A stretch of 64,000 nucleotides of DNA from Pardosa pseudoannulata (Eukaryota; Arthropoda; Arachnida; Araneae; Lycosidae): assembly GCA_032207245.1 (NCBI GenBank), contig CM063509.1:105950021-106014020 (forward strand), in the 5' to 3' direction. Below, in pieces: positions 38,701 to 45,900 of the stretch; position 1 is the first letter of the stretch, and each line of letters opens with the position of its first letter. The position numbers and the translations under genes were made by a program. The notes below the pieces were generated by a model. The model saw only the letters and a list, made by a program, of their open reading frames with translations, did no database searches and was not told the origin of the DNA.

Positions 38701-39328
38701 GATATGTTTATGATGTTTAATAAATGTACTGTATAGGGACAAAAATTAGTTTCATACTAGCAAGGTGTTCTACTAATTACTACAGTTCTCAAATCATTAA
38801 CTGAAAATAGTTTGTAAAGTTCTGTAATAAATAGAAGTTCACAAATAAAATAAACATTTTTATAATAATTGAAATAGTTAAAGGTCAACAAAAACCTAAT
38901 ATGGGTATTAAATAGTAAAACTATCTAGTTCCTCATGCAGTTGAAAGTGTATGTATTTTTAAACACAACAGGATGTGTTTAAAAACATTCAGTAGTTTAA
39001 AAAAAAAAAAAATGCTGTACTTTGTTATGCATATTGGACAATTTTGAATAATTTCACTTAAATACTTTACATTTAATGCAACATTTACTTTTATTAACAT
39101 TTTAAGAAACAAAGTTCAAATTTTTACCTGTAACACTTTATTATCGCTACTTGCATAAATATATACTTCATGTGCTATCATATTTCCATAAAATTATCCC
39201 ATTATAATGGTTCATTACACTATCTTATTTTACAGGATGAAAACCAAAGAACAGAAATGGATAATGATATGCGTGAATTATCATTCTATTCTGTATCTAA
39301 TGAAGATAAAATTTCTGTAGAATGGTAA
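4644..39328 (+). CDS. TBCE: Tubulin-folding cofactor E (tubulin-specific chaperone E), complete, 13 coding exons
   Basis: TBCE releases beta-tubulin from its folding intermediates and helps assemble alpha/beta-tubulin dimers in the cytosol (family knowledge). Coding exons are 4644-4737, 4829-4913, 8985-9176, 14927-15115, 19099-19201, 19349-19524, 21655-21784, 23284-23433, 25765-25918, 31970-32035, 35031-35090, 35565-35656 and 39236-39328. All introns are GT-AG and every phase matches, giving 527 residues plus TAA, the usual family length. Residues 1-80 form a CAP-Gly domain ([10 protein letters not shown], then GKHSG at 45-49). Residues about 125-360 hold leucine-rich repeats (for example [12 protein letters not shown]). 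Residues about 445-527 form a ubiquitin-like domain ending [13 protein letters not shown]. The ATG lies 7 bases after a splice acceptor at 4636, so a non-coding exon must lie upstream. Introns total about 33 kb and carry most of the window's transposons, yet no exon is disrupted. Confidence 0.95.
5386..6669 (+). mobile_element. mariner-family transposon, inactivated
   Basis: A TA target site lies on both sides (5384-5385, 6670-6671). The terminal inverted repeats share the first 16 bases ACAGTTGGGCTGAAAA and continue imperfectly. The length of about 1.28 kb is typical for an intact mariner. The + strand carries a broken transposase: an N-terminal part around 5563-5935 ([21 protein letters not shown] after a frameshift in an A-run), [10 protein letters not shown] near 6028, and a C-terminal part 6203-6598 with [10 protein letters not shown] and [12 protein letters not shown], the second and third catalytic aspartate blocks. 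Frameshifts and stops separate the parts. It lies in TBCE's intron 4914-8984. Confidence 0.93.
7222..7960 (-). mobile_element. mariner-family element with large internal deletion
   Basis: Imperfect terminal inverted repeats share CCAGAAAGTAAGTTTCCC, with TA just outside. The total is about 740 bases against about 1.3 kb for intact relatives. On the - strand the C-terminal transposase half remains: 7809-7594 ends in [10 protein letters not shown], and 7575-7381 contains [16 protein letters not shown], both conserved mariner catalytic blocks in different frames. The DNA-binding half is missing. It belongs to a different mariner lineage from the 5386-6669 copy. Confidence 0.88.
8394..8637. mobile_element. 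piggyBac-like MITE (244 bases)
   Basis: The left flank is TTAA (8390-8393) and the right flank is TTGA, a one-base decay of TTAA. The ends are inverted: CCCCTTAACGCA and CCCCTTAAAGCACG. It is too short to code. It lies about 350 bases before TBCE's third coding exon. Confidence 0.6.
9657..11167 (+). mobile_element. hAT-superfamily element, internally deleted, carrying a nested insertion
   Basis: A perfect 8-base duplication cttaaaat flanks it (9649-9656, 11168-11175). The ends are CAGGGTTGGCATG at the left and AACCCTG at the right. Just inside are runs of the gatttaaatc motif. Around 10675-10800 the + strand reads [20 protein letters not shown] before a stop, the hAT C-terminal dimerisation region. 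Without the nested 718-base element it is close in length to its relative at 44744-45469. The N-terminal and catalytic parts are gone. Confidence 0.87.
9776..10493. mobile_element. Nested transposon of unassigned superfamily with perfect 11-base ends
   Basis: It starts CAGGCTTGCAA and ends TTGCAAGCCTG, a perfect 11-base inverted repeat. A 6-base duplication cagtaa flanks it (9770-9775, 10494-10499). Both ends carry clustered direct TCACTTTT motifs (five exact near 9788-9880, three near 10393-10460), including the shared phrase CACTTTTCTCACCTTTT. A small open frame at 9781-9966 runs through the motif cluster and is probably not a gene. The related hAT copy at 44744-45469 has the uninterrupted target sequence. 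Confidence 0.8.
11538..12033 (+). mobile_element. hAT-superfamily element, 496 bases
   Basis: A perfect 8-base duplication ttctaaca flanks it (11530-11537, 12034-12041). The ends are inverted: CAGGGATGGGACAAC and CATGGATGGACAAAC. The left end continues into GGCCTGCGGGCC and the right end has GGCCAGAAGGCG. Near 11745-11850 a + strand frame reads [20 protein letters not shown], matching the C-terminal dimerisation segment of hAT transposases. Only the C-terminal remnant survives. Confidence 0.88.
12383..12535 (+). repeat. Old tRNA-derived SINE copy (SINE family 1)
   Basis: It aligns along its length with the better preserved copy at 22053-22226: a degraded box B (ggttccaatccca), then gtttggaatcagctttaagcaatag and a cattagccttt-like segment. 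It is strongly diverged. Confidence 0.7.
12861..13730 (-). mobile_element. piggyBac element relic, left part
   Basis: It is preceded by TTAA (12857-12860) and begins CCCTTTCGCGATGG. It is collinear with the copy at 40292-41312 until about 13730, where similarity stops and no matching right end was seen. On the - strand the region 13200-13260 retains a decayed version of the cysteine-rich C-terminal tail seen in the other copy. Confidence 0.7.
13731..14075. other. TBCE intron segment without recognised features
   Basis: AT-rich sequence with homopolymer runs. No terminus, exon or RNA gene was recognised. Confidence 0.4.
14076..14217. repeat. Tandem duplication, two units of 71 bases
   Basis: The phrase gagcatcagttgacaatatg starts at 14078 and again at 14149. 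The two units agree closely through attatcaaaaagat, with only a few substitutions. The similarity points to a fairly recent local duplication in a TBCE intron. Confidence 0.9.
15611..16110. repeat. Diverged direct duplication, period about 277 bases
   Basis: Units near 15611-15860 and 15888-16110 share in order aaatgcagtgtag, tttaagattag, gatccatgttgatgc, ccccactaaattttg, and gtttgagcttgarctggt. Order and orientation are kept, and small insertions separate the blocks. This could be an old tandem duplication or two copies of one dispersed repeat. Confidence 0.75.
16111..17741. other. TBCE intron segment without recognised features
   Basis: No exon, transposon end or RNA gene was identified. 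Open frames at 17328-17561 (+) and 17472-17654 (-) are short, overlap each other and show no family signature. Confidence 0.4.
17742..17855 (-). repeat. SINE family 1, old copy on the - strand
   Basis: The reverse complement carries the family's 3' half: gttcatagc..., a ggctttaagcagtaggtcc-like segment, the ctcattagcc block and a pyrimidine-tract remnant. It is diverged and lacks a clear tRNA head. Confidence 0.65.
17856..19098. other. TBCE intron segment without recognised features
   Basis: Very AT-rich, with no recognisable gene or mobile element. Confidence 0.4.
20679..21317 (-). mobile_element. Tc1-family transposon, internally deleted (copy A)
   Basis: TA lies on both sides (20677-20678, 21318-21319). 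The ends are inverted: CACTGTCTACCAATAAGTAT and its complement, both running into TTTGGACA or a close variant. At 639 bases it is well short of a full Tc1 element. On the - strand the middle of the transposase survives in two frames: [15 protein letters not shown], then [20 protein letters not shown] and YFQDDN, which includes the second aspartate block. The DNA-binding part and the D34E C-terminus are missing. Confidence 0.92.
22053..22226 (+). repeat. tRNA-derived SINE (family 1), well preserved, with target duplication
   Basis: It is flanked by a 12-base duplication ccaaaactatat (22041-22052, 22227-22238). The head looks like a tRNA: an A-box region (tggccaaatggttaggg) and a B box (gggttcaaatccc). 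The body contains ggaatcggctttaagcag and ggtcccggtctcattagccc, and the tail is ccaaaccaaa-like. This is the best copy for defining the family, with the one at 61757-61928. Confidence 0.92.
23511..24150. mobile_element. piggyBac-like non-autonomous element, 640 bases
   Basis: Perfect TTAA lies on both sides (23507-23510, 24151-24154). The ends are inverted: CACTTGGCATGCAGG and CACTTTGCGTGCAGG. It carries a shorter perfect palindrome near its right end (24023-24077). An open frame at 24008-23805 on the - strand has no recognised family signature. It sits 77 bases after a TBCE exon. Confidence 0.82.
24023..24077. repeat. Palindrome inside the piggyBac-like element
   Basis: A perfect 19-base arm (ATATTTAGTAGATTTGTGG) faces its complement across a 17-base loop. 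The flanks extend the pairing imperfectly through tataatta. The hairpin is a structure separate from the element's own ends. Confidence 0.88.
25531..25580. repeat. (CA)n(TA)n microsatellite
   Basis: Alternating CA then TA dinucleotides for about 50 bases within a TBCE intron. Confidence 0.95.
26127..26195. repeat. Dispersed repeat unit, first copy
   Basis: This segment contains ttttcctgggaact, ttatgagtactaagcctact, and neighbouring bases. It recurs at 27710-27772 in the same orientation with few differences. Confidence 0.8.
27710..27772. repeat. Dispersed repeat unit, second copy
   Basis: It nearly repeats 26127-26195, including ttttcctgggaactcttatg and agtactaagcctact. It lies inside the mariner's boundaries, whereas the first copy lies outside. 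Confidence 0.8.
27931..28039 (+). repeat. Second tRNA-derived SINE-like sequence (tRNA-Met-like head), partial
   Basis: The sequence ccagtagctcagtcagta...ctcataactggagggttgtgggtttgag resembles a tRNA with an A box, a CAT anticodon loop and a B box. It does not end in a tRNA acceptor stem, so it is a derived repeat and not a working tRNA. A hAT element begins directly after it. The stretch after that element (29153-29280) may be the rest of this repeat. Confidence 0.45.
28040..29152. mobile_element. hAT-like non-autonomous element (family with CAGGGTTCCCAC ends), copy 1
   Basis: It starts CAGGGTTCCCACTC and ends GTGGGAACCCT. The subterminal regions are rich in ttaaggac-type repeats at both ends. 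The flanks share aaatag, consistent with a decayed 8-base duplication. It contains a long (TA)n(TG)n tract at 28381-28460. It is similar to 55918-56960 over most of its length. No transposase was seen. Confidence 0.78.
28381..28460. repeat. (TA)n(TG)n microsatellite
   Basis: About 80 bases of TA then TG dinucleotides inside the hAT-like element. The related copy at 55918 has only a short (TA) run at the same place, so the tract expanded after insertion. Confidence 0.95.
29999..30030. repeat. (TA)n microsatellite
   Basis: About 32 bases of alternating TA. Confidence 0.95.
30030..30441 (+). mobile_element. Possible solo LTR
   Basis: Less AT-rich than its flanks, it begins TGTAA and ends TTACA, as LTRs do. 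A TATA-like box (tatataaaaagg) lies near 30184. No matching 5-base flank duplication was seen, because the left side is (TA)n and the right side is (CA)n. It could instead be unique intron sequence. Confidence 0.3.
30442..31969. other. TBCE intron segment without recognised features
   Basis: It begins with a (CA)n run to about 30466. The rest is AT-rich, with no recognised exon, RNA gene or transposon end. Confidence 0.4.
32238..32803 (+). mobile_element. Probable solo LTR of a retrotransposon
   Basis: A GC-richer block of 566 bases with abrupt edges, starting TGTAAGG and ending GTTATAACA (short inverted TGTTA/TAACA-type ends). The flanks are atata on both sides, compatible with a 5-base duplication but uninformative in (AT)n. 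A poly(A) signal aataaa lies near 32653, and a poly-C run lies at 32436-32448. Open frames of 121-148 codons overlap on both strands and show no family signature, so they are treated as LTR sequence. No internal retrotransposon genes are nearby. Confidence 0.6.
32804..32828. repeat. (TA)n microsatellite
   Basis: Short TA run directly after the probable LTR. Confidence 0.9.
32988..33041. repeat. (TA)n microsatellite beside a Tc1 element
   Basis: About 54 bases of TA end exactly where the Tc1 copy B begins. A shorter TA run resumes after the element at 33737. Confidence 0.95.
33042..33736 (+). mobile_element. Tc1-family transposon, internally deleted (copy B)
   Basis: The inverted ends CACTGTCTACTAATAAGTAT match copy A, with TA outside both. 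At 695 bases, the + strand joins an N-terminal helix-turn-helix piece (33163-33290: [20 protein letters not shown] and [16 protein letters not shown]) directly to GCFSWxGLGPLVPIHG. A C-terminal piece (33397-33670) follows with [25 protein letters not shown] and [11 protein letters not shown], the second aspartate region and the D34E motif. The first catalytic region is deleted. It is inserted in a (TA)n tract in TBCE's intron 32036-35030. Confidence 0.93.
33743..34759. other. TBCE intron segment without recognised features
   Basis: No exon or transposon end was recognised. The small open frame at 34189-34416 has no known motif. Confidence 0.4.
34760..34833. repeat. (TA)n microsatellite
   Basis: About 74 bases of uninterrupted TA, about 200 bases before a TBCE exon. 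Confidence 0.95.
35726..35785. repeat. (TG)n(TA)n microsatellite
   Basis: TG then TA dinucleotides for about 60 bases, 70 bases after a TBCE exon. Confidence 0.95.
36227..36388 (+). repeat. tRNA-derived SINE (family 1), moderately preserved
   Basis: It has a gctgaatgggtagggtg head, B box (aggttcgaatctcac), ggaattagctttaaacag and gactcattagcccttgtg in family order, and ends caaataaaacc. Confidence 0.85.
37285..37420 (+). repeat. SINE family 1, old copy
   Basis: A degraded B box (gagtttgaataccac) is followed by tggcatggatgtacagagc and gaaattggctttaagcaat, matching the family in order. The 3' part is strongly decayed. Confidence 0.65.
37421..39235. other. TBCE last intron, right part, without recognised features
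   Basis: AT-rich, with a T-run near 37467-37484, an A-run near 39000 and a short purine-rich run near 38640. No gene or element was identified. Confidence 0.4.
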
Positions 39329-39840
39329 TGGCATTACTGTAAGTATATTTAGTTTTATTATCCTTTTTCCTTGCATCAATGCAAATCTGAGTAAATTCAC
39401 ATAAATTGCTGTTCAACTACCAGATTAAAATTTGATTAATGATGTTTTAGAGAACCAACGCTTAGTCCAGATAATAAATAAAGAAGCAGAAAGAGAAATT
39501 GAACTCATAATAGAAAGTAACCATGGAAGCAAATTTAAAGTATTGTGCATTACCATGCAATTTATTTACATGCTGCAACAAATATGACACTAGGTATAAG
39601 TTTATCCTTTGAATATAAAATTATTTCTTACAAAGAAAAAGCATATAAGTTGTTTTTGAAATGTACAATATTTGTTAAATGATTTGATTTGATTAATATA
39701 TTTAGTTCTTTTTCTTTCAGGAAAATAACTTGGAGCTTATAGCAAAGAAATAACACAATCTGCCATTTTTTAATTCGCTGCTAACTATCCTGTATAATTT
39801 ATTGCCTGAATAAATTTTTATACCTCATTTTGTTTTTGTA
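39329..39840 (+). other. TBCE: TBCE 3' UTR with a possible 3' UTR intron
   Basis: Eleven bases after the stop codon region, a consensus donor gtaagtat starts at 39339. A strong acceptor (tttctttcag) ends at 39720. If spliced, the UTR would be a short piece plus about 39721-39840. An unspliced UTR is equally possible. The intron would start close to the stop, inside the distance that usually escapes nonsense-mediated decay. Confidence 0.5.
39809..39814 (+). terminator. TBCE: Poly(A) signal of TBCE
   Basis: AATAAA is followed by a T/GT-rich stretch (cattttgtttttgta, about 39826-39840), the normal downstream element. It is the first good signal after the stop codon. Confidence 0.75.
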
Positions 39841-39881
39841 AAAACTATAAAGGCCACCTAACTTTGATCTTTTGAAAAATA

Positions 39882-39887
39882 TTTATT
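39882..39887 (-). terminator. PAF1: Poly(A) signal of PAF1
   Basis: TTTATT on the + strand is AATAAA on the - strand, about 45 bases after the stop codon. A 3' end near 39855-39870 would leave a UTR of only about 70 bases and would almost touch the TBCE 3' end. Confidence 0.7.
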
Positions 39888-39930
39888 ACAGCAATAAAAA
39901 TATGTACAAAATATATACTTATTTACAACT

Positions 39931-42900
39931 TTAGTCACTGTCACTACCAAAAATCTCCTCTTCATCTCTTTTATTTTGCTCTGTTTCCTCTGCCTCACTT
40001 TCACTGGATGACGATGAGGATGAAGACGACGAAGATTTTGAACTTGATGATTTTGAGCTGGAGGAAGACTTAACGCTTGCTTTGTCATCATCCTCAGTCT
40101 TTTGCTTCTCTTCTGTTTCCTCTTCAGATTCTTCCTCCTTTTCACTTTCCTCTTTCTTCTCTTCTTCGCTTTCACTAGATGCTTGTGATGCTGTAGAAGT
40201 TGTTAAAAAAAATTACGAAAAGGCAACATATCTACCTTTATAGCTAAAAGTAAGACATTTTTAAAGCTTAAGGAAGTTTATTACTTTTTAACCCTTTAGC
40301 GACGGAAGCACAAAACACACGCTTATCTCTGAGGCCGGCAGTCACTTTTGCAAGTGAGTATCCTGGGCTGGAAGGTTTTTTGCTATTAAGCCTAAATTCA
40401 TGAAATTAACGAAGTAGCAATGCGTTATTTAATAATATTGCGTAAAGTATTTAATCGGAATGGGATTTATATATGTTTATAGATACTTTATTTACTTAAG
40501 CTATTTCTTATTTAAATATATATTTTATACTTTTCATTTTTTACTTAGTATTTAATGACTTTTAACATTGCAAAACTGAATACTATGTTATTTAAACTTT
40601 TTAAACAGGGATCTACAAACAATCCTACGTGACAGTCCTTGCACTCGTAGTAACTCATTTGCCGTTTTGGAGGATTTTTCCCAAATATGAAAAAACGAAA
40701 CACAGTCAATTTCTTTGTCAGAAATGTCCTCCTCATCATAAAAATCACTAGATTCATTATGAACATAAAGAACAATTAGAATATATTATAGTGTCGCTAT
40801 TACTAATCTGTTTGAGAATCAAAATCTGAAATATTTCAAGCTCAGTTAAACACTTTCGACACTTCAAAAATCTAACAATAAAATTTGAAAAAAAAAAATC
40901 CAAGTCTGTCAGATCTAATTCTGTACTAAAAACTGGACTACAAACAAAAATAAAACTCCCCTGCTAACATAAACAAACACCACATGGGAATTTAAAGAGC
41001 CGTGTCATAAAACATATCAATTGGAAACATTCCTTTTCCCCATGTTTATATAATCAAAAACTACTTGTAGGTGTATCATACTACTCTCCTATTGAGTACA
41101 AGGTCAAATCTACATGTATCTAATCCATATGGACAAACAATGCCATCTCGTGTCAAAACTTTTAGTTTTAAAATTTTCCACAACACTGGCACACATAGGT
41201 GATGGTCGGGGGTGATCGAGAAAATGCTCTGGCATGCTAGTGTGTCGGCCGGGAAGTGAGTGTTTCTTGCTGGCACGTATTTGTGACAGTAGGCACGAAA
41301 GGGAAAGGGAAGTTAATTACTTTGTAAGGGTTGTGTCTTATAAATTGGAAGTGGTTAGATGAGATATGGTGAAAGTATGACACAGATGTTACTAGGTGGC
41401 ACACGACAGATATATTATTTTTATTCGTATCCTACAAAACTGAATTTTAAATCTTTATATCAGAACAGTGATTCTCAGAATGTGACAAGAAGATAAAGAA
41501 TAGTTTTAAAATTAAACATTTTTAATGTAGATTATACAGGTTTAAGGATATTTAAAATAAATATAAATTGTTTAGTGGAAACCTGAAAATAATAAACCAT
41601 AATTTAACTAGCACACTAATTGAAATAGATTCACCATCCCTGGCCTAGATGTATGAGTTACAACTTCTAGTGGTTAATAAGTTAAGTTACAAACTAGAAT
41701 GCTATTTAGGACAGTAATTTCTACATAATTTCTAGAATGGCTATGGTTAATCTGTAGCAGTTGGAGTGTATGGCATTGGTGTTGGATGAGGAGCAGATGA
41801 TTAGCTAGCTTGACATCCCCTGGGGAATGACTGATTTGTCAAATACATTTCTCTCACCTTCTTAGTTTATTTCTCTTTCCCCACTTTCTTAAAGATGACT
41901 TTAATAACTGTGTGGAAGTTAAATTATGTATGTTGATTCTATACTTATTCAGTTATCTATAAACTGGATAAGCTGTCAGCCAGAAATAAGTATTATTTTA
42001 CATTACAAAATAAGTTAATTTTGCTTAATTCTGTATTTTATTATTCAAAAATAATTATGTATACTAAATCAATATTGCAGATTGCTTACTATAGTAGTAG
42101 ATTTTTTTTTCAGGGAATTATAACTCTATTGCTATTAGTGGCCTAATAGGATTATGCCTATGCAAGTATAAAAGAATTATTAACTGATTACTTTTAAAAT
42201 TCATATGACCATTATAGCTAATTTACTGGATGACAAATTTATATGTAGTTAAGAGTTCATAAAGGTTTTGAAAGCGAATATTGAGAAAGATTTAAGGTTG
42301 AAAGATACTTATTCAGATTTAAGTCCTTTGTAATGTAATCTGTTGCTAATTCTAATATTAAGGGCCCACTGTAAGGAATTATGGATGCTTTTTTGAGGAG
42401 TGTGTGAACCTGAAAAAGTAGAGTTAACTCACCCTTTTCTTCCTCATCTGCATCTTTTTCTTCTTCTCCTTCATTCTCCTCAGCTTCATTCTCTTTTTCA
42501 CCATTCTCTTGTGTTTCTTCCTCCTCCTCTTCTTCTTCTTCCTGGGGTGGTTCTAACTGCATCATTCTTAACTCCTAAAGTAAGGTAACAGTAATTCAGA
42601 CTTTTATGAACAAATACTTACATATTAAGCTGCGATGAACAAAGTATCTTACACAATTAATAGAATATAAACAACAGTTTATTTAACAACTTGAAGAAGG
42701 TTAAATATTTTACAAATTTAGGATACATTTATTAACATTGTGGATTGGAATATAATGGACTTTTTAAGCTTAATGTTTGTGCATGGGGAAATACTTCAAC
42801 AGATAGATAGCTTGCATTAAGAGATTTATTTTTTAACAAACTTTATGACAAAACTTAAGTTTTTTTGTGTCAACATATTTTCCCTTTTTGAAAATTATAT

Positions 42901-45900
42901 CAATTAAATAAGTAGGCAAATTTTGAATTGCAAAAAGAGCATACCAAAATTTTTCACAAATACTTTTAAGATTAAACACAATTTTCTATTGTAATATGTC
43001 GTAAGTTTGTTGTTTTATGAAATCTTTAATACATTGATTACCATGAGGATTAGTGGTGACCAACAAAATAGAATGTCATTCAGAACTACCAGTCTAACAC
43101 TGTGTATATTACTACATAACACATTAATAGCTAACTTGTTAAACAAGTTGTCCATCAGTAGAGATATTTTCTCCATAGGTTAACATTAAGCTAGAGCAAT
43201 GTTAAAGTACCATTAAGAAAGCTCTATGGCAGTGTATAATTTTATTTGATAGTCTGTTTCAAGGCCATGATCAATTGCGATTAATTCACTTTTGAAGAAT
43301 GATGATAAATTGGGGTTACAAAGGAAAATGGACAAATTATCTAATGTAGATGTCACTACCGTGACTATCCAGTCTACTGCCATCTGTATAAATTCTTATG
43401 GCATTATCAGGGATCTCATTTATGATCTCCAAGGCCAACCCCTTAAGATGAGCTGGGATCAAATCCTTCTGGGAGATCGGGATAGAAAGGTCCAAGTGGA
43501 AATAAAGTCAAAGGAGTCCCTCTGAGAGACTCGGGCAAGGTTTTAAGGAGTGAGGCTCAACTTCCTTATAAGGTAAATACATAAGTTTAGCATAGCTAAA
43601 GGAATTGTTTTTCTTACGCCTGATTTGAGCTCCAGTTATTTAGGTAGACAGAGGTCTTATTATATTGACCATAGCTAGAAAATTTGTTGAAATATTTAAT
43701 AAGATTGGCCTTTCTTCTAGTTTGAAGAGGTTGCAAATTAGCCTGATAGAGAATAATTTCTCTAGGGCAACTATATCTCAGTCCAGTTATGATTCTAACA
43801 GTGATGAGTTAAACTCTCTCCAGTTAGTCTAAATTGGTGGCTGAAGCAATAAATAAGAAAATCCTACTCCAATATGATCCTAATAAATGTCATATGTGTT
43901 TCTCACTGACGACATAGGTGCCCCTACCTTTGCCCGCAATATATTTAACAATATTTAATCTTTTTATGTATTAATACAGTAACTAAGCTTGCATCAATAA
44001 ATAAAATAATAGAAATAAAACAGCATGCAATTAACAATACTCAGAAGTTTTGAAATTTAATAATACTTTACATAAAACAACTTGTGAAAATTATATTTTT
44101 CACTCACTGTGTTAAGTGTTAACTTTTGATAATTCATTACTTAAATATAATAATTATTAAAAATTTAAAACTGAAAAATTAATTCCATTGAAATAGGTAA
44201 TTTTAATCTTACACTTAGTACGTTAGAAAATGCATCATAACTAATGAAAGTACAAGTTAAAATAAATTAGCCGGGAATCAATGATATCTCACACTATTAA
44301 TAGAACATTTTAATCAAATTAATGTTTTTTGTATAATGCATCACTACTCTAAAAAGCACGATTTCTTCAATTCTTCACAAAAATACACTACACAATTAAT
44401 TAAGATTTAACATATATCGATCAAAATATCTACTTTTAAATGAGCAGAATAGCAAAAATATGACAAGTTATTTATAGTTAATATTAGCAATTAATTATTT
44501 GGTTTAGATTACATCAAATTTTTCTGACAGTATTGTATAAAATTTAAATTTTCATTATAACTAAACAGTATAAAATACCTGTGTTTTGAACTCCATCTCA
44601 TTCAAAGGCCTATGCCTTACTACAAGACGAGAATTGGAGGGCTGAGCACCAGGTTTTAGCCTTCTTTTACTTAATCGAACTCTAAAAGAGACAATTTATA
44701 CTTAATCACATAACAAATTTTCAGTATTTTAAAACATCACAATCAGGGTTGGAAAAAGATCATAATTTAGAAAAAAAAAAAAAAAAAAAACCTGAATACT
44801 ATTTTTAATTGTTTTTATGTTTTTTTGCAATATACAAAGAATAGTTTGTGATAAGAAGTAACATCTTATCCATCTAGTATATTTTACACACTGATTACCT
44901 AAAATTAAATATATAAATTTTAATCTAAATACATTCCATTATTTTGTAATTGGATAGTGCAAACTAAATAAGATGTAAATTTAAATAACAAATTAAATAT
45001 TCTTTTAATGCAATTTAAAAATCACAATTATTTCGAGCATTGAATTATGAATTTAATTGTTTCAATAAAAACACTAGCTTTGATGCTTTATCCACTCCTA
45101 ATTGGTTATGAAGGCTAGAATGAACAATACCAAAAGAAGAAAACTGTCTTTCCATTCCAGGAGACGAAGCCACAGCTGTTGTTATTTCAAGTTCTGTAAT
45201 ACTTTCTTTACCTCCCATTATATAAAATGAATTCCACCAGTCATAATCAATCATTGTACTACCCCTACTACATACTTTCTGATAACAACCCCTAAATTCT
45301 TAAAAAATACATGATATCTATTTACACTTATTTACTTATTGGTATTACTGTGCTGACTGATTCCCAATTCTCCTGTCTTTGAAATCTAGGTATTAACAGA
45401 AAAAAAAAAAAAAAAGATTTAAATCGATTTAAAAAAAAAAAAAAATTGATTTAAATCATGCCAATCCTGATCACAATTAAAATCATTTAGATCCATTTTG
45501 ACAATCCATAATTCATCCTGAGAACCCTGCCCTAATCTGTCCTTTGAGCTGCATAGTGTACAAAGAAGAGAGTCCTTCATACCCATTTTTAACAAGGGGG
45601 ATATTCAGACATTTGTGCAAAGTCAGAAGATAAAATAAAGCAACAAATGAAGAACTACATTTTTTGAACACGCAAGAATTTCCTTTGGCTTGATATTAGA
45701 AATAGGAAGTAAAATTATTATTGCAGACTGATTAAGAGCTTTAGATTACTGTAAGTCATCAAATTATTTGGTTTTTGTATGACACTTATGCTCTTTGATT
45801 AGGAAATTTATTATTCAGTTATCTTCAATACCCCAATGGGCAAGTACTAATTGCAAAAGTTTAAAATCACTTAAAATGTTTAAAAACTTTCAAAAATCAA

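Noticed and set aside
41466..41643. hAT-like end motifs CAGTGATTCTCA and ccatccctg
   Set aside because: The flanking 8-base sequences do not match and the ends are not good complements of each other.
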